DNA of 64,000 bases from Spirochaetota bacterium (GCA_023438065.1 JAEXRH010000013.1:1-64000); one strand, 5' to 3'; shown: positions 9,745 through 17,943, numbered from the stretch's first letter. Made by a program: numbers and translations. The notes: generated from the letters alone by a model not told the origin.

Positions 9745-11334
9745 TTACTTCCGCTTCCTGAACACGCGATAGTTTATATTTGGAAAGAGATTGTGGCTTT
9801 TCTCGGCGTTCGTCAGCCATTCGGTACTGATGAAATTGGAGCCGAGGGACTCGTACACGATCGTGAACGCGCGCACGCTCGACTCGAAGCGCGCCTTCGC
9901 GTACTCGACGGAATCGGGCTCGTTCATCATGAGGAACCATTCCAGCGATTGCGCGAGGATGAGCTCGCGGGCGGCCATGTTGAGCGAACGCTCCTTGAGT
10001 CCCGAATCGTCGGGAAAGCGCTCGGCGAGATCGATCATCCGCCGTACGGCCTTTCGTATATAGGGATACATCCAGTCGTTCGCGCTGTTGAGAACCTCTT
10101 CGGCGTATCCGCTTTCGGTCCATGACGAGAAAACCGGCGAGGCGTTCTTGCCGACGAACTGTCGCTGGGGCAACCGTTCCGCCGGGAGGGCGAAGCGGAG
10201 CTCGCCCGAGACCGCGGCCTTCCTGAACACCGCCTCGAGCCAGGAAACGCCCTCATACCAATCCAGCCCGAACAGGGTCGCGGGGAACGCGAGCACGGCA
10301 GATACCGGAGCGCCCTCAAGGGCCTTTGACGCCTTCTCGAGGGTCTCGGCGCGCGCGGAGAGGAACCGTTCCGCGTCGGCCTCGGCGCGCATGTGCGCCT
10401 TCGCCGGCTCGTAGGCGCCGCCGTTGCAGGACTCGCCCCGGGCCCAATAGCGGAAACCGGTCACGCGGCGACCGAGGGAAACGTCGAAAATCGCGGCGAG
10501 GGCAGCCTCGTCGAGCTCGAACCCGATATCGCGATCGACGTCGAGATACTCGCATCCCGACGCGAAGCCGGAACCGCGCGCGTCAACCTCGCGGCACGCG
10601 AGCGTGTCGCGCGCGAAGACGGCGAAACCGTTCGAGCAATGCGCCGGCGCGAAGATTCCGGTATCGGGCACGGTCTCGGAGAAAAGGAGTCCGTGGGACT
10701 CGATGACGGTATATTGGAAGCCGTAGGACTTGAGTATCTGCTCCATGCCGGCCGACCAGGCCATCGCGGGCAGCCAGAATCCCGAGGGGATCGCGGTAAA
10801 ATGCCTGCGATAGGTCATGAGTCCGGTTTCTATCTGCGCGTAGATCGCCTCGGGGATATCCGCGTAAAGCGGAAGGAAACACGAGGTCGCGGTCGTCGCG
10901 AGGATCTCGAGGTACCCGCGATTCGCGAAATAGTCGAACTTCCTGAGGATGTTCCGCTCGTAGATCTCGGTAAAGTCGCGGCGGTTGAGCTGAAGGAGCT
11001 CGAGCTGAAGCTTGACGAGCTCGCGCGGGCGGCTTTCGTCGCCGACGCGGCCGAGCTCGGCGAGACCGTAATCGATGGCGCGGTCGAGGCTCTCGACGTA
11101 TCTCGAGATAAGGAGGGGATCGACGAGCATCTCGCAGACGGTCGGCGAAAAGGCGATCGCGAGCTTGAACGGAACTCCCTCGGTCTCGAGCGCGGTGCAC
11201 GACCGGAGAAGCGGCAGGAAGGTATACGATATGGCGTTGAAAAGCCGCGTCTCCTCGACGCTTCCCGGAGTCTCCGGATGGCGAATGTAGGGAAGCGAGG
11301 CGTCAAGCACGAACGAAAGCGATTTATCTGCCAT
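9745..11334 (-). CDS. GH57-family protein lacking catalytic residues (branching-enzyme-like pseudoenzyme)
   Basis: A 529-residue cytoplasmic protein with the layout of GH57 alpha-1,4-glucan branching enzymes: an N-terminal SLPYIRHPE motif, a GFWLP motif near 187-191, and LFGLDWYEG near 354-362, followed by the helical C-terminal domain. The catalytic positions are changed. The Glu expected after WLP is Ala (about residue 190), the Asp expected before ELFGHWW is Pro (about 351), and the HAH of motif 1 reads DAS. Hydrolase or transferase activity is therefore unlikely; a glycogen-binding or regulatory role is inferred. The second of two adjacent ATGs (11334) was chosen because GGAG lies 6 bases upstream. 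It follows the DUF4912 gene by about 20 bases. Confidence 0.8.
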   Translation of the reverse strand: MADKSLSFVLDASLPYIRHPETPGSVEETRLFNAISYTFLPLLRSCTALETEGVPFKLAIAFSPTVCEMLVDPLLISRYVESLDRAIDYGLAELGRVGDESRPRELVKLQLELLQLNRRDFTEIYERNILRKFDYFANRGYLEILATTATSCFLPLYADIPEAIYAQIETGLMTYRRHFTAIPSGFWLPAMAWSAGMEQILKSYGFQYTVIESHGLLFSETVPDTGIFAPAHCSNGFAVFARDTLACREVDARGSGFASGCEYLDVDRDIGFELDEAALAAIFDVSLGRRVTGFRYWARGESCNGGAYEPAKAHMRAEADAERFLSARAETLEKASKALEGAPVSAVLAFPATLFGLDWYEGVSWLEAVFRKAAVSGELRFALPAERLPQRQFVGKNASPVFSSWTESGYAEEVLNSANDWMYPYIRKAVRRMIDLAERFPDDSGLKERSLNMAARELILAQSLEWFLMMNEPDSVEYAKARFESSVRAFTIVYESLGSNFISTEWLTNAEKSHNLFPNINYRVFRKRK

Positions 11335-11356
11335 CATGGTCTCCGCTTTTTATACG

Positions 11357-12019
11357 TCAGTCAAAGGACTGTCGATGGTTTTTGAAATGGTTTTTCCTGA
11401 GCTCCGTAATCCCGGAAAGCTCGACGAGGGGCGGCAAACGACGCTTGACCGGCGAGACCGTCTCCCCGAGAACCGGAACCGAGAGGGACAACTCCGACGA
11501 GCGGGCGATGAGTTCTTCCTTCTCCTGCTGGTATCTGCAGTAGAGGTCCACGCGGCAGGAAGGGGCGTGACCCGAAAGATGGATGTACCATTTCCGGTCG
11601 GCGAGGCCAACGTCGACGTCGAAAAAATCGGTCGTCTGCGCGGGTTTCGTCCCGGAAAGGAAATTCACGCGGAGGAAGAGGCTGTCGAAGTGGGTGTTTC
11701 CGGCAAGCGCCGTGACGAGATTCGTCTGAAAATCCCAACAGACGAATATCCAGCCCGGATCCCGCAAGAGCACGGTTACCTGGTTTTCATTATAGGTTTC
11801 CGGAAGCGCATCGGGAGCGGCGACGAACTCGGTCTCGACGAGGGCGCCCGTATCGGAGCGATCCGCGCTCTCGTCCAATGAGGCCTCGAGGAGCTCGCCG
11901 ATAATGAAACGCCTGTTGAGACCTTCGGGGATATCGATTCCGTAATCGTCCGCGAGCCTCACCAAGTCCGTCATTGACAATGTCTCGAGATACGCCCTGC
12001 CCAATGGTGTATTATCCAT
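11357..12019 (-). CDS. DUF4912 domain protein
   Basis: A 220-residue soluble protein. Residues 1-40 (LSMTDLVRLADDYGID, then a GLNRRFIIGELLE helix) form a small SAP/Rho-N-like helical unit. Residues 75-180 carry the DUF4912 signature (VTVLLRDPGWIFVCWDF, then RKWYIHL). The longer open frame from 12256 is rejected because its extra 79 residues are Arg-rich antisense of the neighbouring gene, and a TTGACA promoter lies just before ATG 12019. DUF4912 proteins often sit beside GH57 enzymes; here the pair is probably co-transcribed, which suggests a role in polysaccharide metabolism. No biochemical function is known to me. Confidence 0.8.
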   Translation of the reverse strand: MDNTPLGRAYLETLSMTDLVRLADDYGIDIPEGLNRRFIIGELLEASLDESADRSDTGALVETEFVAAPDALPETYNENQVTVLLRDPGWIFVCWDFQTNLVTALAGNTHFDSLFLRVNFLSGTKPAQTTDFFDVDVGLADRKWYIHLSGHAPSCRVDLYCRYQQEKEELIARSSELSLSVPVLGETVSPVKRRLPPLVELSGITELRKNHFKNHRQSFD

Positions 12020-12031
12020 AATGTTTCGGGT

Positions 12032-12060
12032 ATGATGGCTAAAAGCCGTTACCGTGTCAA
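12032..12060 (-). promoter_or_regulatory. Promoter for the DUF4912-GH57 operon
   Basis: TTGACA (12055-12060), 17-base spacer and CATCAT (12032-12037) on the minus strand, inside the 3' end of the pseudouridine synthase gene. The predicted start near 12025 leaves only about 6 bases before ATG 12019, and no Shine-Dalgarno is visible. Confidence 0.55.
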
Positions 12061-12702
12061 GGGTTCGCCGATTCCGAAGGCCGAAAGGCACGCGACCATG
12101 TGTTCGGGCAACTCGATCGAAAAGCGGGTCCGAGTTCCGGAAACCGGTATCTCGAGCGAGACGGCGGCGAGCTGGAGCTTCCTGATCCCGAACGCCGACC
12201 GCGCTTCGCGGTTTTTCTTGAAGTCTCCGTACTTGTCGTCGGCGACGATGGGGCACCCGACTGACGCGAGATGCACGCGGATTTGGTGCATTCGACCGGT
12301 CAAAAGCTTGAGCGAGACGAGGCTCGCGCCCTCACCGGCGCGCTCTACCCGGTAGCGTGTCTCGGCGGGCTTCTCGTCCCCCCGCTTCCCCGCGGGAACG
12401 GTGATCGAGCCCGACGAGGGGGTCGGGACTCCGAAACAGATCGCGCGGTACTGCTTGTCGAGCGCGCCGGAGGCGATAAGCCGGGTATACTCCGCCGCCG
12501 AGCGGGAGCTCCGCGCGACGACGAGAATCCCCGCGGTATCCTTGTCAAGACGGTGAACGGGATATATCCTGTCTCCGGTCTGGCGCTCGAGTATTTCGAG
12601 GATGCTGACCGTGACGCCCTCGCCGCCCTGACAGGCGATTCCGCAGGGTTTATTGACGACGAGGATGTCCGCGTTCTCGTATAGCACCGGGATTTCTTTC
12701 AT
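12049..12702 (-). CDS. RluA-family 23S rRNA/tRNA pseudouridine synthase
   Basis: A 217-residue protein that isomerises uridine to pseudouridine in RNA. It has the RluA catalytic signature HRLDKDTAG with the nucleophilic Asp at residue 53, the N-terminal VLYENADILVVNKP strand, and the family's later LLTGRMHQIRVHL motif (about 133-145). There is no N-terminal S4 domain, so it matches the short RluA/RluC-like forms; the exact target uridine cannot be told. Its 3' end contains the promoter of the next operon. No Shine-Dalgarno precedes ATG 12702, and a TATGAT box ends 6 bases upstream, so translation may be leaderless. Confidence 0.9.
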   Translation of the reverse strand: MKEIPVLYENADILVVNKPCGIACQGGEGVTVSILEILERQTGDRIYPVHRLDKDTAGILVVARSSRSAAEYTRLIASGALDKQYRAICFGVPTPSSGSITVPAGKRGDEKPAETRYRVERAGEGASLVSLKLLTGRMHQIRVHLASVGCPIVADDKYGDFKKNREARSAFGIRKLQLAAVSLEIPVSGTRTRFSIELPEHMVACLSAFGIGEPLTR

Positions 12703-12708
12703 GGAGGC

Positions 12709-12714
12709 ATCATA
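12709..12714 (-). promoter_or_regulatory. Candidate -10 box, leaderless start
   Basis: TATGAT on the minus strand ends 6 bases before ATG 12702. The matching -35 region is poor (CTGCTT). Confidence 0.35.
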
Positions 12715-12716
12715 CT

Positions 12717-13910
12717 ATGTACGGGAAAAAAAAGCAGCGTGCCGGCGAGCCGATCGCGCGACGCGCGAAACGGGCCCTTCTCGCCCTCGCGATCATGGCG
12801 GCGCTCCCGCAGGCGCTTATCGCCATCGAGCTCGGCTCGCCCGAATGGGGCTACGCGCTCGACCTCCCCGAGGGATTCGAGCTCGCCGAGCGGAGCGGGT
12901 CGGAGCGCTATCACTTCGCGCACAGCCTCTATCCCGTGGATCTCCAGATCGCCCTCTATGGCCGGGACCGGTTTCCCGACGCCGCGACCGCACTCGAGTT
13001 CGTGACGTCGCAGTTCAAGTCCACCGGGCACCGGATCGCCTTCGACTGGCGCGGACGGGGCGCCGCGATCGGACAGCTCGCCTTCCCGTCTCACGGGGGA
13101 TGGGCCGTGGCCCTCGAGCTCGCCAACAAGAAAGGCTGGCTCGTCATGGCCGATTACACCGAGGAAAAGCGCGCCACGGAGCTCGAGCCGCTCATGATCT
13201 CCACGCTGGACGCGGTCTTTACCGACGACGGCTCGTACTTCGAGTCGGGTCCGATGACCGCCTTCGCCTGGGCGAAGGAGCGCGACATCACCGCGGATTA
13301 CAACGACGGGACGATGAAGCTCGCCCTTCCCTTCAACTCGATCGACGCCGAGGCAAACCAGTCGATCGTCGACCGCGAGTTCAGGCTCCTTACCGCCTAT
13401 CTCCAAACCCCGTTCGTGTACGACGCATGGAAACGGTACTATAAAATGATCTGGCGCGACGCGTGGTCCCGATTCGAGAAACCCGCGTTCATCCTCGGTA
13501 ACAAACTGCCGGACGATCCCGCCGAACTTACCGCGAAGCTCCTCGCCTGGACCCAAGCGTTCACCTACGAGCGTAATTTCGAGGGAAGCGATTTCGTGAA
13601 CCTGCCCGAGGCGTTCGCGACCCGGGTGGGCGATTGCGACAGCCGCGCGCTCCTCCTGGTGCTGCTCCTCAACCAAATGGGCGTCGACGCCGTGCTCCTC
13701 GTCTCGCCCGAATACAGCCACGCGCTCGCGGCGGTCGATTGCGAAGGAGCCGGCGCGCGCTTCGAGCTCGACGGAAAGAAGTATCTCATCGCGGACACGA
13801 CCTCGAAAATGAAGGCGGGACTCATCGCCGCCGACATGGCGGATCCCGCGAAATGGTTCGCGGTCGAATTCTACGCCTTTCCCCGCGTGCCCGGCGGAAA
13901 GGCGAACTGA
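12717..13910 (+). CDS. Secreted transglutaminase-like cysteine protein
   Basis: A 397-residue protein with a basic N-terminus and a hydrophobic export segment (about residues 20-36), then a beta-rich region (about 40-160). A C-terminal transglutaminase-like domain has a plausible Cys-His-Asp triad at C307 (VGDCDSRALL), H335 (YSHAL) and D360 (IADTTS). The family includes peptidases and amidases as well as transglutaminases, so the reaction is not known. GGAGG lies 9 bases upstream of the ATG. It diverges from the pseudouridine synthase gene with only 14 bases between starts and converges on the HTH-EIIA gene. Confidence 0.75.
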   Translation: MYGKKKQRAGEPIARRAKRALLALAIMAALPQALIAIELGSPEWGYALDLPEGFELAERSGSERYHFAHSLYPVDLQIALYGRDRFPDAATALEFVTSQFKSTGHRIAFDWRGRGAAIGQLAFPSHGGWAVALELANKKGWLVMADYTEEKRATELEPLMISTLDAVFTDDGSYFESGPMTAFAWAKERDITADYNDGTMKLALPFNSIDAEANQSIVDREFRLLTAYLQTPFVYDAWKRYYKMIWRDAWSRFEKPAFILGNKLPDDPAELTAKLLAWTQAFTYERNFEGSDFVNLPEAFATRVGDCDSRALLLVLLLNQMGVDAVLLVSPEYSHALAAVDCEGAGARFELDGKKYLIADTTSKMKAGLIAADMADPAKWFAVEFYAFPRVPGGKAN

Positions 13911-13911
13911 T

Positions 13912-13945
13912 AAAAAAAAACCCTCGGGTCAATGCCCCGAGGGTT
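13912..13945 (-). terminator. Intrinsic terminator of the HTH-EIIA gene
   Basis: An 8-bp perfect stem (CCCTCGGG with CCCGAGGG, loop 13929-13935) is followed on the minus strand by nine T residues. Confidence 0.85.
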
Positions 13946-13983
13946 CGTCATCCATCTCGTTACCCGTCAGGCTTTCAAAAAAA

Positions 13984-14637
13984 TCAGCCCTTGGCGATAA
14001 GGAGATTGTATGCTTCGAGCGGGGTCTGCGCGGCGAGAAGCCCGTCGCGCAGGCTCTGGCTCTTCAGCTTGCTCGAGAAGAACGAAAGGGTCTGCAGATA
14101 ATAGGAATGCTGGTTGTACGCCGCCGCGATCATGATGAGGAGGCGGACCGGCACGTCGTCGATCGTCTGAAAGTCGATGATATCGTGCTTGCAAAGGCCT
14201 ACCGCCATGACGAGATCGGTGACCGAGGACAGCCTGACGTGCGGGATGGCGATGCCCCGGCCGATCGCGGTGGACATCAGTTCCTCGCGCTTGAGGATCT
14301 CGACCGTCAGCTCCTGGCGGTTCTTGATCTGGGGCGCAGTCCCGAGGGTTTCCGAGAGCGCCACGAGCGCGTCATGGCGCGTCGAATGGTTGAGGATCAC
14401 GATACGATCGGGAGAAAGGATGTTCTGAACCTGCACATGCTGATTGATCGGGGTGGTCTTTACCGACGAGGTCAGGCGTTCGTTGACCCATTTCTCGATC
14501 TCGTCCTTTTTAAACCGCCATACCGTTCCGATCTTCCCGGCGGGAATCTCGCCTTTTTGGGCCCAATCATATACCGTGCGTTCCGACACGCGAAGGTATT
14601 TAGCGACTTCTTCAATGGTAAGTATATCGTCCGCCAA
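13984..14637 (-). CDS. Excisionase-type HTH fused to a PTS EIIA-Ntr domain
   Basis: A 217-residue protein. Residues 1-55 form a MerR/excisionase-like winged HTH (ILTIEEVAKYLRVSERTVYDW, then GTVWRFKKDEIEKW). Residues 72-217 are an EIIA type-2/PtsN domain with the phosphorylatable His at about 133 in IAIPHVR. In the nitrogen PTS the domain receives phosphate from NPr and signals by protein contact; here the HTH implies direct DNA binding. The open frame could begin at ATG 14679, but a TTGACA/CAAAAT promoter occupies that stretch. A TTG at 14637 has AGGAG 8 bases upstream and falls just before the HTH, so I chose it. No sugar permease or HPr kinase is nearby. Confidence 0.8.
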   Translation of the reverse strand: MADDILTIEEVAKYLRVSERTVYDWAQKGEIPAGKIGTVWRFKKDEIEKWVNERLTSSVKTTPINQHVQVQNILSPDRIVILNHSTRHDALVALSETLGTAPQIKNRQELTVEILKREELMSTAIGRGIAIPHVRLSSVTDLVMAVGLCKHDIIDFQTIDDVPVRLLIMIAAAYNQHSYYLQTLSFFSSKLKSQSLRDGLLAAQTPLEAYNLLIAKG

Positions 14638-14667
14638 GGCTTTAGCTCCTGTTCTAAATATGGCATT

Positions 14668-14696
14668 ATTTTGCATCATACGGTACTATATGTCAA
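14668..14696 (-). promoter_or_regulatory. Promoter of the HTH-EIIA gene
   Basis: A perfect TTGACA (14691-14696), 17-base spacer and CAAAAT (14668-14673). It overlaps the upstream in-frame ATGs and so decides the TTG start at 14637. Confidence 0.65.
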
Positions 14697-14778
14697 GCAT
14701 TATCAACAAAACAGGAATTGCGTTCCCGTGAAAAAAAGGAGTATGGTCGGGCGCGAAGGACGCTAGCGCGCTTGACGG

Positions 14779-15198
14779 CTAACTTCGGTCATCGGCGAGC
14801 TCATGAAGCGCGTCGAACGGGTAGATCTCGCCTACCGTGGAGCGAACCGCGCGCTCGAAATCGGGCCCGAATATGACGGGAACATCCGGCCCCATGAACT
14901 CTGACAGCACCTGACGACAGGCACCGCACGGGCTCACCGGATAGTCCGAATCGGGGGTCGCTATCGCGATCGCGGTGAAACGGCGACGACCCTCCGAAAC
15001 GGCGGCGTATATCGCGCTCCGCTCGGCGCAATTCGTCAGGCCGAAGGAACGATTCTCGACGTTTACGCCCGTTATCACGGTACCGTCCTCCGCGAGAAGC
15101 GCCGCGCCGACGCGGAATCGGGAATACGGCGCGTACGCGCGCGACGCGACCTCGAGGGCGCGCCCGTAGAGTTCCCGGTATTGTATTGCATTTTCCAT
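14779..15198 (-). CDS. cdd: Cytidine deaminase
   Basis: A 139-residue homotetramer-type cytidine deaminase that hydrolyses cytidine or deoxycytidine to uridine in pyrimidine salvage. The zinc site is complete: C57-A-E59 (NCAERSA) and P-C91-G-A-C94. Length and the SRFRVGAALL substrate loop fit the family. A perfect TATAAT lies 6 bases upstream of the ATG and no Shine-Dalgarno is present, so the mRNA is probably leaderless. It diverges from a propeller-like gene, sharing a -10 region. Confidence 0.95.
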   Translation of the reverse strand: MENAIQYRELYGRALEVASRAYAPYSRFRVGAALLAEDGTVITGVNVENRSFGLTNCAERSAIYAAVSEGRRRFTAIAIATPDSDYPVSPCGACRQVLSEFMGPDVPVIFGPDFERAVRSTVGEIYPFDALHELADDRS

Positions 15199-15209
15199 TT
15201 TCCTATTAT
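15181..15209 (+). promoter_or_regulatory. Right-going half of a bidirectional promoter
   Basis: TTGTAT (15181-15186), 17-base spacer and TATTAT (15204-15209). The -10 overlaps the -10 of the opposing cdd promoter. Confidence 0.45.
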
Positions 15210-15233
15210 ACCATTGGAAACCATGAACATCAA
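15205..15233 (-). promoter_or_regulatory. cdd promoter, left-going half of a bidirectional promoter
   Basis: TTGATG (15228-15233), 17-base spacer and a perfect TATAAT (15205-15210) on the minus strand. The expected start is at or next to the A of the cdd ATG. Confidence 0.65.
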
Positions 15234-16332
15234 AGGGAATATCCGGTACATCGTGACCGGTTCGGTCATTTTCCTCTCGATATATATGTTCGTCGCCGCG
15301 ATCCCGATTGGCCCCGACGTTTCATTTCATCCGGTATGGACCAGGGACTTGGGCGCGGCCCCCCCGCTCGCGCCCGCTGACGGAGACAAGCACGAGTCTG
15401 TCCAGACGGACACGCTCAAAAGGCCCGATCTCGAGCCCTTCGCGCTCGGCGACCGCTTCGGGTATTTCCTTCCGGACGGGAAGATCGTCGGCTCATCCCG
15501 GACCGCCGCGCGCTCAAGCGTCTCCAGGATCGGCTGGACCGTATACGGCGAAAGCGCCCGCGACACCGCGGTGTATTCACCCGACGGAAGCCTCAGGATG
15601 ACGGTGCTCGGAAGCGGCTTCGTCCATCTCGACGGCGACAGAACCTATCTCTTCCTTCCGGGGGGAGACGCGGTAAGCCGGATAACCACGGGCGGAAAGG
15701 CAGCCTGGACGCGCGAGCACACGGCGCCCATCACCGCTTTTAATTCCTCCCCGGCGGGAACGGTCATCGGATACGCCGACGGCATGCTCGCGTGCGTGCG
15801 GGCCGACGGCTCCGAGGCATTCTCGTTCTATCCGGGTGGAAGCGACACCGAGATCATTCTCGGCGCCGCGATCAGCGAGGACGGCTCTCTCGTCGCGTGC
15901 GTCTCGGGAATCGACCGACAGCGCTTTCTCCTCGTCTCGGTCAGCGAGGGCCAGTACAAGGTAACCTTCCATGCATGGCTCGAGGGCAACGTCCGGGAAC
16001 AGGCCTTCGTCGACTTCGAGGAAAACGGGGCCTACGCGTTTTTCCAGACGGCGAAGGGGCTCGGCATCGCGGACACGAAAAGGAGAACGGTGGAGATCGT
16101 CCCCATCGAGGGACGGATACGGGCGGCGGGAGAATGCCCCGGCGACGCGCTCTTCGTCGTCCTCTCGGAAACCGACGGCGCGTACGCGCTCTCCGCCATC
16201 GAGCGGCCGAACCATCTCGTCGCGCGGATGGCGTTCCGCGCGAAGGACGCGTTTCTCGTCCAGCGGGGGACGGCCGTCTATCTCGGCGTCGACGACAGGA
16301 TTTCCCGCATCGATATCAGGGGTGTACAATGA
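15223..16332 (+). CDS. Membrane-anchored beta-propeller-like protein
   Basis: A 369-residue protein from ATG 15223; the longer frame from 15181 lies inside the promoter. An N-terminal hydrophobic segment (about residues 10-28, GSVIFLSIYMFVAA) anchors or exports it. The remainder is beta-rich with WD/PQQ-like repeats (for example YSPDGSLRMTVLG and AISEDGSLVACVSG), which suggests a periplasmic propeller. It has no catalytic motif. Its stop overlaps the ATG of the M23-like gene by 4 bases, so the two are translationally coupled and may act together on peptidoglycan. Confidence 0.7.
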   Translation: MNIKGNIRYIVTGSVIFLSIYMFVAAIPIGPDVSFHPVWTRDLGAAPPLAPADGDKHESVQTDTLKRPDLEPFALGDRFGYFLPDGKIVGSSRTAARSSVSRIGWTVYGESARDTAVYSPDGSLRMTVLGSGFVHLDGDRTYLFLPGGDAVSRITTGGKAAWTREHTAPITAFNSSPAGTVIGYADGMLACVRADGSEAFSFYPGGSDTEIILGAAISEDGSLVACVSGIDRQRFLLVSVSEGQYKVTFHAWLEGNVREQAFVDFEENGAYAFFQTAKGLGIADTKRRTVEIVPIEGRIRAAGECPGDALFVVLSETDGAYALSAIERPNHLVARMAFRAKDAFLVQRGTAVYLGVDDRISRIDIRGVQ

Positions 16333-17204
16333 ATAACCGCGCACGGGCAAACGCGCTTCTTTCCGTCACGATCCTCCTCTTCCTCGCCTCGAGCGCGAGC
16401 GCGCTCGAGTGGCCGGTCGCGGAGGTCAAGATTCGAAGCCTTTTCGGCCAACGCGACGAGTCGCGCATCGGGCGCGGCGTGATCCTCGACGACGCGGACA
16501 TCGTCCGCGCCGCGGGCAACGGCACGCGGGTCGTGACCGTCTCGGGGGGCAGAAACATGGCAGGCTTTCCGAGTACGCTCGGAAACGCGGTTATCATCGC
16601 CCATGACGACGGGCTCATGACCGTGTACGGGAATCTCGAATCCCCCGAGCGCTTCACCGCCCATGACGCGATCGAGACCGGGAACATCCTCGGAAAGGCC
16701 GGCTCGAGCGGCTGGGCGACCCCGGGCGATCTTTTGTTTCAGGTGCTCGACCGGGAACGGAAGACCGTGCTCAATCCCTCTCTCGTGCTTCCCGCGAGAG
16801 CCGACTCGCGCGGCCCCGCCATCAGGAACGTCGTCGCGGTCTCGCCGTCGGGGCAGCCCTCCGTGCTCGGCTCGGCGAAGTACGTCCGGCAGGGACAATA
16901 CCGCGTCTACGCGGAGGTTACCGACACGATTGACGGATCCAACGCGGCGCTCGCTCCCTTCAGGGTGAGCGTAGTCGTGAACGGAAGCGAGGCGATCGCG
17001 GTTCCCTTCGAGGTCCTGCGCGCGGAGGGTGGAAAGCTCTTTCTCGACTCGCCTGAGCTTACCGCGGCGAACTTCTACGGCGATCCCGAAAGGATGTACC
17101 TCGGTTCCGTGACGCTCAATCGCGGCAGGGCCGACATCGCCATCATCGCGCGCGACAGTAACGGCAACGAGCGTTCCGTTCAATTCAGCCTGCAAATAGA
17201 ATAA
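16329..17204 (+). CDS. Secreted M23/LytM-like domain protein with degenerate zinc site
   Basis: A 291-residue protein: signal peptide (about 1-26), then an M23 peptidase-like fold (about 27-150) with the typical order of G-x-V strands, NAVIIAHDDGLMTVYGNLES, and a Gly-rich turn, followed by a beta-sandwich. Active M23 enzymes need HxGxD plus HxH. Here the first motif reads IGRGVIL and the YxHL histidine is Asn, so only the AHDDG His remains. It is probably inactive, like the LytM activators EnvC and NlpD that regulate amidases. The frame is open further upstream, but the ATG that overlaps the preceding stop is preferred. Confidence 0.8.
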   Translation: MNNRARANALLSVTILLFLASSASALEWPVAEVKIRSLFGQRDESRIGRGVILDDADIVRAAGNGTRVVTVSGGRNMAGFPSTLGNAVIIAHDDGLMTVYGNLESPERFTAHDAIETGNILGKAGSSGWATPGDLLFQVLDRERKTVLNPSLVLPARADSRGPAIRNVVAVSPSGQPSVLGSAKYVRQGQYRVYAEVTDTIDGSNAALAPFRVSVVVNGSEAIAVPFEVLRAEGGKLFLDSPELTAANFYGDPERMYLGSVTLNRGRADIAIIARDSNGNERSVQFSLQIE

Positions 17205-17214
17205 CAGGAAAATT

Positions 17215-17252
17215 AAAAAAAAGCGGGCGTCACCGACGTCCGCTTTTTTTTT
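17215..17252. terminator. Bidirectional intrinsic terminator
   Basis: A 9-bp stem (AGCGGGCGT with ACGTCCGCT, one G-U pair) is flanked by an A-run on the left and eight or more T on the right. It serves the right-going M23-like operon and probably the left-going nifS-nifU operon, which ends about 95 bases away. Confidence 0.8.
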
Positions 17253-17346
17253 GCGTTCTTCCCTTTTGGCGCGCAGGCGCGCAAGGGCCAATGGGCCATC
17301 GACGCCTTCCCGCGCGACGGGCGCCCCGCGAGAAGTCGCGCGAGGC

Positions 17347-17943
17347 TCACTCCCCGTAAAGATGCTCGAGCTGGTGAAGGAGCTCCAGGGTTCGTTCCTT
17401 GCATCCGCCGCACGCGGTGCCGATCTTCGTGCGCGCCTGAAGGTCTTCCCACGTCCGGTCGCCCTTCTTGTACGCGTCCTCGATGTCGCGGTCGGTGACG
17501 TTGAGGCAGTTGCAGATCACCTCGACCTTCTCGAGCCCCTTGAGCGAGGGAAGGTTGTTCCTCGCGAGATAGTCGTCGATCGCGGCGCGAAGCGCCTTGT
17601 CGCCGAGCACCGAGCAGTGGATCTTGTTCGCCGGGAGTCCGCCGAGCCTCGCGACGATGTCCTCCGGCTTGAGGATATACGCGTCCTCGAGACTCATCCC
17701 CTTTATCGCCTCGGAGAGAATCGAGGTCGACGCGAGTGCGCTCGCGCAACCGTAGGTTTTCCACCGGCAATCGTCGATCTTCCCGTCCTTGACCCTGATG
17801 AGGATCAGCATCTGATCGCCGCACTTTATGTTTCCGACCATGCCGCGCCCGTCGGCGGGCCAGGTCGATTCGTCGTCCGAGAGGACGTTCCGGGGATTCA
17901 TGAAATGATCCTTGACCACGTCCGAATAGAGCCATTCGCTCAT
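17347..17943 (-). CDS. nifU: NifU-type Fe-S scaffold: IscU domain plus BFD-like [2Fe-2S] domain
   Basis: A 198-residue scaffold on which Fe-S clusters are assembled. The IscU domain has ligands C41, D43, C66 and C110 (KCGD, YGCAS, HCSVLG). Residues 142-190 form a BFD-like [2Fe-2S] domain with C144-x-C146 and C178-x2-C181. The C-terminal Nfu domain of classical NifU is absent. ATG 17943 overlaps the nifS stop by 4 bases, and the Arg-rich upstream extension of the frame is antisense of nifS. The pair looks like the general cluster-assembly system, since no nitrogenase gene is visible. Confidence 0.92.
   Translation of the reverse strand: MSEWLYSDVVKDHFMNPRNVLSDDESTWPADGRGMVGNIKCGDQMLILIRVKDGKIDDCRWKTYGCASALASTSILSEAIKGMSLEDAYILKPEDIVARLGGLPANKIHCSVLGDKALRAAIDDYLARNNLPSLKGLEKVEVICNCLNVTDRDIEDAYKKGDRTWEDLQARTKIGTACGGCKERTLELLHQLEHLYGE

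Noticed and set aside
10393..11385. 330-codon plus-strand frame opposite the GH57-like gene
   Set aside because: Low-complexity Arg/Glu/Gly-rich shadow.
12020..12256. 79-residue N-terminal extension of the DUF4912 gene
   Set aside because: Arg-rich antisense of the pseudouridine synthase gene; promoter lies inside.
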